Assembly (NCBI RefSeq): GCF_000003605.2
Contig: NW_003125699.1
Location: 1 to 17,820 of the forward strand
Source: Saccoglossus kowalevskii
Lineage: Eukaryota > Hemichordata > Enteropneusta > Harrimaniidae
Length of the DNA stretch: 17,820 nucleotides
Direction: 5' to 3'
This document shows, one piece after another, positions 1 through 9,890 of this stretch. The notes below the pieces were generated by a model, which was not told the origin of the DNA, made no database searches, and was given only the letters and a program-made list of their open reading frames with translations. A program made the translations under genes and the position numbers. The first letter of the stretch is position 1. Every line of letters begins with the position of its first letter.

Positions 1-101
1 TTCTACTGACCGAGAATTTTCTACTGACCGAGTATTTCTACTGACTGGGGATTTACACTGACTGGGGATTTATACAAACTGAGGATTTCTACTGACTGAG
101 T

Positions 102-120
102 ATTTATACACTGACTGGGG
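102..120. repeat. Rare 19-bp monomer (ATACACTGAC type)
   Basis: This monomer has two extra bases, so that ATAC is followed by ACTGACTG. I found only four copies: here and starting at 3531, 5052 and 5923. Each sits 31 bp downstream of the equally rare TATACAAACT variant. The spacings 3,429, 1,521 and 871 bp equal those of the surrounding duplications, so all four descend from one event. It is a good marker of the larger blocks. Confidence 0.85.
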
Positions 121-509
121 ATTTATACGAACTGAGGATTTCTACTGACTGGGGATTTCTACTGACCGAGAATTTCTACTGACCGAGTATTTCTACTGAC
201 TGAGGATTTCTACTGACTGAGCATTTCTCCTGACCGAGAATTTCTACTGACTGAGTATTTCTACTGAATGGCGTATTTCTACTGACTGAGTATTTCTATT
301 GACTGAGTATTTCTATTGACTGAGTATTTCTACGGACTGTGGATTTATACGGACTGAGGATTTCTACTGACTGAGGATTTCTACTGCCTGAGGATTTCTA
401 CTGAATGGTGTATTTCTACTGACTGAGTATTTCTACGGACTGAGCATTTCTACTGACTGAGGATTTCTACTGAATGGTGTATTTCTACTGACTGAGGATT
501 TCTACTGAC

Positions 510-525
510 TGAGTATTCCTACTCA
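510..525. repeat. Short inverted repeat in the ATTCCTACTC monomer (first of about 14)
   Basis: TGAGTA, TTCC, TACTCA gives a perfect 6-bp stem with a 4-base loop. The ATTCC monomer is linked to TACTCACTG in every copy I located, with ATTCC starting at 515, 1165, 1983, 3174, 3944, 4559, 4678, 4695, 5566, 6336, 8230, 12724, 14276 and 17435. The TACTCACTGGGG monomers of the 342-bp HOR form the same stem with a TTTC loop. The plain monomer has one mismatch. Whether any hairpin forms is unknown. Confidence 0.6.
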
Positions 526-1599
526 CTGAGAATTTCTACTGACTGAGTATTTACACTGACTGGGGATTTATACGAACTGAGGATTTCTACTGACTGAGGA
601 TTTCTACTGACCGAGAATTTCTACTGACTGAGTATTTACACTGACTGGGGATTTATACGAACTGAGGATTTCTACTGACTGGGGATTTCTACTGACAGAG
701 AATTTCTACTGACTGGGGATTTACACTGACTGGGGATTTATACGAACTGAGGATTGCTACTGACTGAGTATTTCTACTGACTGAGTATTTCTGCTGACTG
801 AGGATTTCTACTGACTGAGCATTTCTACTGACTGAGTATTTCTACTGACTGAGTATTTCTACTGAATGGTGTATTTCTACTGACTGAGTATTTCTATTGA
901 CTGAGTATTTCTATTGACTGAGTATTTCTACGGACTGTGGATTTATACGGACTGGGGGATTTCTACTGACTGAGGATTTCTACTGACTATGGATTTCTAC
1001 TGACTGAGGATTTCTACTGAATGGTGTATTTCTACTGACTGAGTATTTCTACTGACTGAGGATTTCTACTGATTGAGTATTTCTACGGACTGAGCATTTC
1101 TACTGACTGAGGATTTCTACTGAATGGTGTATTTCTACTGACTGAGGATTTCTACTGACTGAGTATTCCTACTCACTGAGAATTTCTACTGACTGAGTAT
1201 TTACACTGACTGGGGATTTATACGAACTGAGGATTTCTACTGACTGAGGATTTCTACTGACCGAGAATTTATACTGACTGAGTATTTACACTGACTGGGG
1301 ATTTATACGAACTGAGGATTTCTACTGACTGGGGATTTCTACTGACCGAGAATTTCTACTGACCGAGTATTTCTACTGACTGAGAATTTCTACTGACTGA
1401 GAATTTCTACTGACTGGGGATTTACACTGACTGGGGATTTATACGAACTGAGGATTACTACTGACTGAGTATTTCTACTGACTGAGTATTTCTACGGACT
1501 GAGTATTTCTACTGACTGAGTATTTCTATTGACTGAGTATTTCTATTGACTGAGTATTTCTACGGACTGTCGATTTCTACTGACTGAGGATTTCTACTG

Positions 1600-2304
1600 A
1601 CTGAGGATTTCTACCTGACTGAGTATTTCTACTAACTGAGGATTTCTACTGACCGAGAATTTCTACTGATTGAGAATTTCTACTGCCTGGGGATTTATAC
1701 GGACTGGGGATTTATACGGACTGAGGATTTATACGGACTGAGGATTTCTACGGATCGAGGATTTCTACCTGACTGAGTATTTCTACTAACTGAGGATTTC
1801 TACTGACCGAGAATTTCTACTGACTGAGAATTTCTACTGCCTGGGGATTTCTACTGACTGAGTATTTCTACGGACTGAGGATTTCTACTGACTGAGTATT
1901 TCTACTGACTGAGTATTTCTACTGACTGAGGATTTCTACTGACTGAGTATTTCTACGGACTGAGGATTTCTACTGACTGAGTATTCCTACTCACTGAGAA
2001 TTTCTATTGACTGAGTGTTTCTACTGAGTATTTCTACTGAGTGGGGATTTATACGGACTGAGGATTTCTACTGACTGAGTATTTCTACTGACTGGGTATT
2101 TCTACTGACTGAGGATTTCTACTGACTGAGGATGTCTACTGACTGAGAATTTCTACTGACTGAGTTTTTCTACTGACTGAGGATTTCTACTGACTGAGTA
2201 TTTCTACTAACTGAGTATTTCTACTGACCGAGAATTTCTCCTGACTGAGTATTTCTACTCACTGGGGATTTATATGGACTGGGCATTTATACGGACTGAG
2301 TTTT
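1600..2304. repeat. Mixed monomer stretch with a 154-bp local duplication
   Basis: No long HOR fits this part as a whole. The CTACCTGAC 18-mer at 1611 and its downstream monomers recur at 1765, an offset of 154 bp (nine monomers including one 18-mer). A shortened monomer lies at 2017-2029. The first TATATGG monomer of the window appears at 2271, next to the first GGGCATTT at 2281. Both variants are hallmarks of the 342-bp HOR that dominates from 8.5 kb. The stretch looks like a boundary where several sub-families were joined. Confidence 0.7.
2017..2029. repeat. Shortened 13-bp monomer
   Basis: The usual ACTGACTGAG is reduced to ACTGAG, so the unit is 13 bp instead of 17. The monomer carries the 4-bp direct repeat ACTGACTG, and loss of one ACTG is what slippage inside it would produce. 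I saw no other clear 13-mer, although short-unit variants are easy to miss by eye. Confidence 0.75.
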
Positions 2305-2700
2305 TCTACTGACTGAGGATTTCTACTGACTGAGTATTTCTACATGACTGAGTATTTCTACTAACTGAGTATTTCTACTGACTGAGAATTTCTCCTGACT
2401 GAGTATTTCTACTAACTGAGTATTTCTACATGACTGAGTATTTCTACTGACCGAGAATTTCTCCTGACTGAGTATTTCTACTCACTGGGGATTTATATGG
2501 ACTGGGGATTTATACGGACTGAGAATTTCTACTGACTGAGGATTTCTACTGACTGAGGATTTCTACCTGACTGAGGATTTCTACTAACTGAGGATTTCTA
2601 CTGACTGAGTATTTCAACTGACTGAGAATTTCTACTGCCTGGGGATTTATACGGACTGGGGATTTATACGGACTGAGGATTTATACGGACTGAGGATTTC
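2305..2700. repeat. Block duplicated at 6663-7058 (offset 4,358 bp)
   Basis: TATATGG at 2494 pairs with 6852, and the rare TTCAACT variant at 2613 with 6971, both at 4,358 bp. The block carries CTACATGAC and CTACCTGAC 18-mers, GACCGAGAATTTCTCC, and a run of TATACGG monomers at its end. In both places it precedes monomers of the GACCGAG and AATGA(A/G)AAT type. The TTCAACT change shows the two are direct relatives rather than independent draws from the monomer pool. Confidence 0.8.
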
Positions 2701-5072
2701 TACTGACTGAGAATTTCTACTGACCGAGAATTTCTACTGACCGAGTATTTCTACTGAATGAAAATTTCTACTGACTGAGTATTTCTACTGACTGGGGATT
2801 TACACGGACTGGGGATTTATACGGGCTGAGGATTTCTACTGACTGAGTATTTCTACGGACTGAGAATTTCTACTGACCGAGAATTTCTACTGACCGAGTA
2901 TTTCTACTGAATGAGAATTTCTACTGACTGAGTATTTCTACTGACTGGGGATTTATACGGACTGAGGATGTCTACTGACTGAGAATTTCCACTGACTGAG
3001 TATTTCTATTGACTGAGGATTTCTACTGAATGGGGTATTTCTACTGACTGAGTATTTCTACTGACTGAGGATTTCTACTGATTGAGTATTTCTACGGACT
3101 GAGCATTTCTACTGACTGAGGATTTCTACTGAATGGTGTTTTTCTACTGACTGAGGATTTCTACTGACTGAGTATTCCTACTCACTGAGAATTTCTACTG
3201 ACTAAGTATTTACACTGACTGGGGATTTATACGAACTGAGGATTTCTACTGACTGAGGATTTCTACTGACCGAGAATTTCTACTGACTGAGTCTTTACAC
3301 TGACGGGGGATTTATACGAACTGAGGATTTATACTGACTGAGGATTTCTACTGACCGAGAATTTCTACTGACTGAGTATTTACACTGACTGGGTATTTAT
3401 ACGAACTGAGGATTTCTACTGACTGGGGATTTCTACTGACCGAGAATTTCTACTGACCGAGTATTTCTACTGACTGGGGATTTACACTGACTGGGGATTT
3501 ATACAAACTGAGGATTTCTACTGACTGAGTATTTATACACTGACTGGGGATTTATACGAACTGAGGATTTCTACTGACTGGGGATTTCTACTGACCGAGA
3601 ATTTCTACTGACTGAGTATTTCTACTGACTGAGGATTTCTACTGACTGAGCATTTCTCCTGACTGAGTATTTCTACCGACTGAGTATTTCTACTGAATGG
3701 CGTATTTCTACTGACTGAGTATTTCTATTGACTGAGTATTTCTATTGACTGAGTATTTCTACGGACTGTGGATTTATACGGACTGAGGATTTCTACTGAC
3801 TGAGGATTTCTACTGCCTGAGGATTTCTACTGAATGGTGTATTTCTACTGACTGAGTATTTCTACGGACTGAGCATTTCTACTGACTGAGGATTTCTACT
3901 GAATGGTGTATTTATACTGACTGAGGATTTCTACTGACTGAGTATTCCTACTCACTGAGAATTTCTACTGACTAAGTATTTACACTGACTGGGGATTTAT
4001 ACGAACTGAGGATTTCTACTGACTGAGGATTTCTACTGACCGAGAATTTCTACTGACTGAGTATTTACACTGACTGGGGATTTATACGAACTGAGGATTT
4101 CTACTGACTGGGGATTTATACTGACCGAGAATTTCTACTGACAGGGGATTTACACTGACTGGGGATGTATACGAACTGAGGATTGCTACTGACTGAGTAT
4201 TTCTACTGACTGAGGATTTCTACTGACTGAGCATTTCTACTGACTGAGTATTTCTACTGACTGAGTATTTCTACTGAATGGTGTATTTCTACTGACTGAG
4301 TATTTCTATTGACTGAGTATTTCTACGGACTGTGGATTTATACGGACTGGGGATTTCTACTGACTGAGGATTTCTACTGACTATGGATTTCTACTGACTG
4401 AGGATTTCTACTGAATGGTGTATTTCTACTGACTGAGTATTTCTACTGACTGAGGATTTCTACTGATTGAGTATTTCTACGGACTGAGCATTTCTACTGA
4501 CTGAGGATTTCTACTGAATGGTGTATTTCTACTGACTGAGGATTTCTACTGACTGAGTATTCCTACTCACTGAGAATTTCTACTGACTGAGTATTTACAC
4601 TGACTGGGGATTTATACGAACTGAGGATTTCTACTGACTGAGGATTTCTACTGACCGAGAATTTCTACTGACTGAGTATTCCTACTCACTGAGTATTCCT
4701 ACTCACTGAGAATTTCTACTGACTAAGTATTTACACTGACTGGGGATTTATACGAACTGGGGATTTCTACTGACTGAGGATTTCTACTGACCGAGAATTT
4801 CTACTGACTGAGTCTTTACACTGACTGGGGATTTATACGAACTGAGGATTTATACTGACTGAGGATTTCTACTGACCGAGAATTTCTACTGACTGAGTAT
4901 TTACACTGACTGGGGATTTATACGAACTGAGGATTTCTACTGACAGGGGATTTCTACTGACCGAGAATTTCTACTGACCGAGTATTTCTACTGACTGGGG
5001 ATTTACACTGACTGGGGATTTATACAAACTGAGGATTTCTACTGACTGAGTATTTATACACTGACTGAGGAT
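2681..5072. repeat. 2,392-bp duplication unit, first copy
   Basis: Landmarks throughout this unit recur exactly 2,392 bp downstream: AATGAAAAT (2757/5149), GATGTC (2967/5359), AATGGGGTAT (3029/5421), ATTCCTACTC (3174/5566 and 3944/6336), TATACAAACT (3500/5892), AATGGCGTA (3696/6088) and ACAGGGG (4141/6533). The constant offset means no net indel across about 1.57 kb. The first copy is full length. It contains internal material, 4678-5066, that is itself a copy of 3157-3545. Confidence 0.88.
4678..5066. repeat. Extra copy of 3157-3545 (offset 1,521 bp)
   Basis: ATTCCT 3174/4695, the GTCTTTAC variant near 3291/4812 and TATACAAACT 3500/5021 all align at 1,521 bp. The same stretch exists a third time from about 5549, at offset 2,392. 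Its left edge is marked by two consecutive ATTCCTACTCACTG monomers (4678 and 4695), the only such pair seen. Its right edge, near 5066, switches directly into monomers of the 2681 type. Both edges look like recombination junctions. Confidence 0.8.
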
Positions 5073-6642
5073 TTATACGGACTGAGGATTTCTACTGACT
5101 GTGAATTTCTACTGACCGAGAATTTCTACTGACCGAGTATTTCTACTGAATGAAAATTTCTACTGACTGAGTATTTCTACTGACTGGGGATTTACACGGA
5201 CTGGGGATTTATACGGGCTGAGGATTTCTACTGACTGAGTATTTCTACGGACTGAGAATTTCTACTGACCGAGAATTTCTACTGACCGAGTATTTCTACT
5301 GAATGAGAATTTCTACTGACTGAGTATTTCTACTGACTGGGGATTTATACGGACTGAGGATGTCTACTGACTGAGAATTTCCACTGACTGAGTATTTCTA
5401 TTGACTGAGGATTTCTACTGAATGGGGTATTTCTACTGACTGAGTATTTCTACTGACTGAGGATTTCTACTGATTGAGTATTTCTACGGACTGAGCATTT
5501 CTACTGACTGAGGATTTCTACTGAATGGTGTTTTTCTACTGACTGAGGATTTCTACTGACTGAGTATTCCTACTCACTGAGAATTTCTACTGACTAAGTA
5601 TTTACACTGACTGGGGATTTATACGAACTGAGGATTTCTACTGACTGAGGATTTCTACTGACCGAGAATTTCTACTGATTGAGTCTTTACACTGACTGGG
5701 GATTTATACGAACTGAGGATTTATACTGACTGAGGATTTCTACTGACCGAGAATTTCTACTGACTGAGTATTTACACTGACTGGGGATTTATACGAACTG
5801 AGGATTTCTACTGACTGGGGATTTCTACTGACCGAGAATTTCTACTGACCGAGTATTTCTACTGACTGGGGATTTACACTGACTGGGGATTTATACAAAC
5901 TGAGGATTTCTGCTGACTGAGTATTTATACACTGACTGGGGATTTATACGAACTGAGGATTTCTACTGACTGGGGATTTCTACTGACCGAGAATTTCTAC
6001 TGACTGAGTATTTCTACTGACTGAGGATTTCTACTGACTGAGCATTTCTCCTGACTGAGTATTTCTACCGACTGAGTATTTCTACTGAATGGCGTATTTC
6101 TACTGACTGAGTATTTCTATTGACTGAGTATTTCTATTGACTGAGTATTTCTACGGACTGTGGATTTATACGGACTGAGGATTTCTACTGACTGAGGATT
6201 TCTACTGCCTGAGGATTTCTTCTGAATGGTGTATTTCTACTGACTGAGTATTTCTACGGACTGAGCATTTCTACTGACTGAGGATTTCTACTGAATGGTG
6301 TATTTATACTGACTGAGGATTTCTACTGACTGAGTATTCCTACTCACTGAGAATTTCTACTGACTAAGTATTTACACTGACTGGGGATTTATACGAACTG
6401 AGGATTTCTACTGACTGAGGATTTCTACTGACCGAGAATTTCTACTGACTGAGTATTTACACTGACTGGGGATTTATACGAACTGAGGATTTCTACTGAC
6501 TGGGGATTTATACTGACCGAGAATTTCTACTGACAGGGGATTTACACTGACTGGGGATTTATACGAACTGAGGATTGCTACTGACTGAGTATTTCTACTG
6601 ACTGAGGATTTCTACTCACTGAGCATTTCTACTGACTGAGTA
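5073..6642. repeat. 2,392-bp duplication unit, partial second copy
   Basis: This copy matches 2681-4250 at a constant 2,392-bp offset, with scattered substitutions such as TCTGCTG at 5911 and TTCTTCTG near 6219. It ends near 6642, where the first copy has an additional CTACTGACTGAGT monomer before AATGGTG and this one does not. Just after it the array switches to the 6663-7058 block. With 2681-5072 it makes about 1.66 copies of one tandem unit. Confidence 0.87.
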
Positions 6643-6662
6643 TTTCTACTGAATGGTGTATT

Positions 6663-7058
6663 TCTACTGACTGAGGATTTCTACTGACTGAGTATTTCTA
6701 CATGACTGAGTATTTCTACTAACTGAGTATTTCTACTGACTGAGAATTTCTCCTGACTGAGTATTTCTACTAACTGAGTATTTCTACATGACTGAGTATT
6801 TCTACTGACCGAGAATTTCTCCTGACTGAGTATTTCTACTCACTGGGGATTTATATGGACTGGGGATTTATACGGACTGAGAATTTCTACTGACTGAGGA
6901 TTTCTACTGACTGAGGATTTCTACCTGACTGAGGATTTCTACTAACTGAGGATTTCTACTGACTGAGTATTTCAACTGACTGAAAATTTCTACTGCCTGG
7001 GGATTTATACGGACTGGGGATTTATACGGACTGAGGATTTATACGGACTGAGGATTTC
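6663..7058. repeat. Second copy of the 2305-2700 block
   Basis: Same order of CTACATGAC, TAACTG, TCTCCTG, TATATGG, CTACCTGAC and TTCAACT monomers as at 2305-2700, offset 4,358 bp. It marks the change from the left sub-family (TACGAAC and AATGGTGT rich) to the right sub-family (CTACATGAC and TATATGG rich). Confidence 0.8.
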
Positions 7059-7074
7059 TACTGACTGAGTATTT

Positions 7075-7430
7075 CTTCGGACTGAGAATTTCTACTGACC
7101 GAGAATTTCTACTGACCGAGTATTTCTACTGAATGAGAATTTCTACTGACTGAGTATTTCTACTGACTGGGGATTTACACGGACTGGGGATTTATACGGG
7201 CTGAGGATTTCTACTGACTGAGTATTTCTACGGACTGAGAATTTCTACTGACCGAGAATTTCTACTGACCGAGTATTTCTACTGAATAAGAATTTCTACT
7301 GACTGAGTATTTCTACTGACTGGGGATTTACACGGACTGGGGATTTATACGGGCTGAGGATTTCTACTGACTGAGTATTTCTGCGGACTGAGAATTTCTA
7401 CTGACCGAGTATTTCTACTGAATGAGAATT
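7075..7430. repeat. 153-bp higher-order repeat of nine monomers
   Basis: The monomer ATACGGGCTGAGG occurs at 7194 and 7347, exactly 153 bp (9 x 17) apart. Each set of nine runs: plain GAGT, ACGGACTGAGA, GACCGAGA, GACCGAGT, GAATGAGA (GAATAAGA in one copy), plain GAGT, GGGG, ACACGGACTGGGG, ATACGGGCTGAGG. A partial third set follows with a TCTGCGG change at 7381. The same set occurs near 2757-2910 (AATGAAAAT to AATGAGAAT, 153 bp) and again at the right end of the window. Confidence 0.87.
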
Positions 7431-7494
7431 TCTACTGACTGAGTGTTTCTACTGACTGAGTATTTCTACTGACTGAGGATTTCTACTGACTGAG

Positions 7495-7596
7495 GATGTC
7501 TACTGACTGAGAATTTCCACTGACTGAGTATTTCTATTGACTGAGTATTTCTATTGACTGAGTATTTCTATTGACTGAGTATTTCTACGGACTATG
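7495..7596. repeat. Six-monomer cassette GATGTC to ACTATG, copy 1 of 4
   Basis: Six monomers run in the order GATGTC, TTCCACTG, three TATTGAC monomers, then ACGGACTATG. Identical order and spacing (96 bp from GATGTC to ACTATG) occur at 8399-8500, 13284-13385 and 14836-14937. In the last, GATGTC has become GATATC. This copy is followed by the GACCGAG block; the other three lead into the 342-bp HOR. Confidence 0.85.
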
Positions 7597-8182
7597 AATT
7601 TCTACTGACCGAGAATTTCTACTGACCGAGAATTTCTACTGCCTGGGGATTTCTACGGACTGGGGATTTATACGGATTGGGGATTTCTACTGACTGAGGA
7701 TTTATACGGACTGAGGATTTCTACTGACTGAGTTTTTCTACTGACTGAGAATTTCTACTGAATGGTGTATTTCTACTGACTGAGAATTTCTACTGACTGA
7801 GTATTTCTACTGACTGGGGATTTACACTGACTGGGGATTTATACGAACTGAGGATTGCTACTGACTGAGTATTTCTACTGACTGAGGATTTCTACTGACT
7901 GAGTATTTCTACGGACTGAGTATTTCTACTGAATGGTGTATTTCTACTGACTGAGTATTTCTATTTACTGAGTATTTCTATTCACTGAGAATTTCTCCTG
8001 ACTGAGTATTTCTACATGACTGAGTATTTCTACTAACTGAGTATTTCTACTGACTGAGAAATTCTACTGACTGAGTATTTCTACTGACTGAGAATTTCTA
8101 CTGCCTGGGGATTTATACGGACTGGGGATTTATACGGACTGAGGATTTCTACTGACTGAGTATTTCTACTGACTGAGGATTT
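7591..8182. repeat. ~0.6-kb block, copy 1 of 3
   Basis: The block starts at the ACTATGAATT monomer. It runs through GACCGAGAAT, GCCTGGGG, TATACGGATTGGGG, AATGGTGT, TACACTG, TACGAAC, ATTGCTAC, TATTTACTG and the GAGAAATTC variant, and ends in TATACGGACTGGGG monomers. Copies lie at 9282-9890 and 16796-17390. The offset to copy 2 grows from 1,691 to 1,708 bp, one monomer gained. Copy 3 has lost one monomer after GAGAAATTC. It carries the left-type TACGAAC and AATGGTGT monomers into the right half. Confidence 0.83.
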
Positions 8183-8398
8183 CTATTGACTGAGTATTTC
8201 TACGGACTGAGGATTTCTACTGACTGAGTATTCCTACTCACTGAGAATTTCTACTGACTGAGTATTTCTACTGAGTGGGGATTTATACGGACTGAGGATT
8301 TCTACTGATTGGGGATTCATACGGACTGAGGATTTCTACTGACTGCGTATTTCTACTGACTGGGTATTTCTACTTACTGAGGATTTCTACTGACTGAG

Positions 8399-8500
8399 GA
8401 TGTCTACTGACTGAGAATTTCCACTGACTGAGTATTTCTATTGACTGAGTATTTCTATTGACTGAGTATTTCTATTGACTGAGTATTTCTACGGACTATG
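8399..8500. repeat. Six-monomer cassette GATGTC to ACTATG, copy 2 of 4
   Basis: Same order as 7495-7596. Here the ACTATG monomer is followed by ACTGAGAATTTCTCC and the 342-bp HOR, the same continuation as in copies 3 and 4. Confidence 0.82.
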
Positions 8501-8569
8501 AATTTCTACTGACTGAGAATTTCTCCTGACTGAGTATTTCTACTCACTGGGGATTTATATGGACTGGGC

Positions 8570-8911
8570 ATTTATACGGACTGAGTTTTTCTACTGACTG
8601 AGGATTTCTACTGACTGAGTATTTCTACATGACTGAGTATTTATACTAACTGAGTATTTCTACTGACTGAGAATTTCTCTTGACTGAGTATTTCTACTAA
8701 ATGGGGATTTATATGGACTGGGGATTTATACGGACTGAGTTTTTCTACTGACTGAGTATTTCTACTAACTGAGTATTTCTTCATGACTGAGTATTTCTAC
8801 TGACTGAGTATTTCTAGTGACTGAGTATTTCTACTAACTGAGTATTTCTACTGACTGAGAATTTCTCCTGACTGAGTATTTCTACTCACTGGGGATTTAT
8901 ATGGACTGGGC
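8570..8911. repeat. 342-bp higher-order repeat, complete unit
   Basis: Bounded by GGGC at 8566 and 8908. Twenty monomers in the standard order, with private changes: TTATACTAAC at 8641, TAAATGGGG at 8697, TTCTTCATG at 8769 and CTAGTG at 8815. These make it one of the more diverged copies. It is followed by part of another unit, then a variant ending with an added CTACATGAC monomer and GACCGAG. Confidence 0.85.
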
Positions 8912-9119
8912 ATTTATACGGACTGAGTTTTTCTACTGACTGAGGATTTCTACTGACTGAGTATTTCTACATGACTGAGTATTTCTACATGACTGAGTAT
9001 TTCTACTGACCGAGAATTTCTCCTGACTGAGTATTTCTACTCACTGGGGATTTATATGGACTGGGGATTTATACGGACTGAGGATTTCTACTGACTGAGG
9101 ATTTCTACTGACTGAGGAT

Positions 9120-9285
9120 TTCTACCTGACTGAGGATTTCTACTAACTGAGGATTTCTACTGACTGAGTATTTCTACTGACTGAGAATTTCTACTGCCTG
9201 GGGATTTATACGGACTGGGGATTTATACGGACTGAGGATTTCTACGGACTGAGGATTTCTACGGACTGAGTATTTCTACGGACTA
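9120..9285. repeat. CTACCTGAC-to-ACTATG linker block
   Basis: A set beginning with the CTACCTGAC 18-mer passes through TAACTGAGG, GAGAATTT, GCCTGGGG, two TATACGG monomers and TACGGACTGAG monomers, and ends at ACTATG. It connects the end of a 342-bp HOR run to the 0.6-kb block. Relatives lie at about 11363-11522, 15766-15924 and 16637-16796. Those near 10510 and 12508 lack the ACTATG end. Confidence 0.75.
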
Positions 9286-9890
9286 TGAATTTCTACTGAC
9301 CGAGAATTTCTACTGACCGAGAATTTCTACTGCCTGGGGATTTCTACGGACTGGGGATTTATACGGATTGGGGATTTATACTGACTGAGGATTTATACGG
9401 ACTGAGGATTTCTACTGACTGAGTTTTTCTACTGACTGAGGATTTCTACTGAATGGTGTATTTCTACTGACTGAGTATTTCTACTGACTGAGAATTTCTA
9501 CTGACTGAGTATTTCTACTGACTGGGGATTTACACTGACTGGGGATTTATACGAACTGAGGATTGCTACTGACTGAGTATTTCTACTGACTGAGGATTTC
9601 TACTGACTGAGTATTTCTACGGACTGAGTATTTCTACTGAATGGTGTATTTCTACTGACTGAGTATTTCTATTTACTGAGTATTTCTATTGACTGAGAAT
9701 TTCTCCTGACTGAGTATTTCTACATGACTGAGTATTTCTACTAACTGAGTATTTCTACTGACTGAGAAATTCTACTGACTGAGTATTTCTACTGACTGAG
9801 AATTTCTACTGCCTGGGGATTTATACGGACTGGGGATTTATACGGACTGAGGATTTCTACTGACTGAGTATTTCTACTGACTGAGGATTT
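9282..9890. repeat. ~0.6-kb block, copy 2 of 3
   Basis: Matches 7591-8182 with one extra monomer, near 9480, and matches 16796-17390 at an offset of 7,514 bp (ACTATG 9282/16796, GATTGCTACT 9561/17075). Unlike copy 1, the left flank is the TACGGAC linker rather than the TATTGAC cassette. Confidence 0.83.

Larger units (their letters stand above)
1..1270. repeat. Segment duplicated at 3430-4665
   Basis: This stretch matches 3430-4665. The offset is 3,429 bp for the landmarks TATACAAACT (71/3500), AATGGCGTA (267/3696), ATTCCTACTC (515/3944) and ATTGCTAC (753/4182). It drops by one monomer to 3,412 near 780, and again to 3,394 by 986/4380, where copy one has an extra monomer and an extra G. The 3,394 offset then holds through 1165/4559. 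The match ends near 1270/4665, where the right copy enters a rearranged junction. Confidence 0.85.
1..1600. repeat. ~0.6-0.65 kb higher-order repeat, about 2.5 copies
   Basis: Landmark variants recur in the same order at a shifting offset. The AATGG(C/T)GT monomer at 267 pairs with 865 (598 bp). CTGTGGA at 338 pairs with 935 (597 bp), and with CTGTCGA at 1568 (633 bp). AATGGTG at 404 pairs with 1020 (616 bp). GAGCATTT at 442 pairs with 1092, and ATTCCTACTC at 515 with 1165 (both 650 bp). The offset steps of 34 bp and about 18 bp are whole monomers gained or lost, plus one single-base G insertion near 957. The copies are clearly diverged, so this HOR is older than the 1,552-bp duplication further right. 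The segment is rich in TACGAAC, TACACTG and AATGGTGT monomers. Confidence 0.85.

Noticed and set aside
2641-2700. G-quadruplex from GGGG-ended monomers
   Set aside because: G runs are 13 bases apart at best and usually no more than two or three occur in succession, outside the usual loop lengths.
8551-8575. TATA-like promoter in GATTTATATGG monomers
   Set aside because: The motif is part of a monomer class repeated many times, with no gene downstream and no other promoter element.
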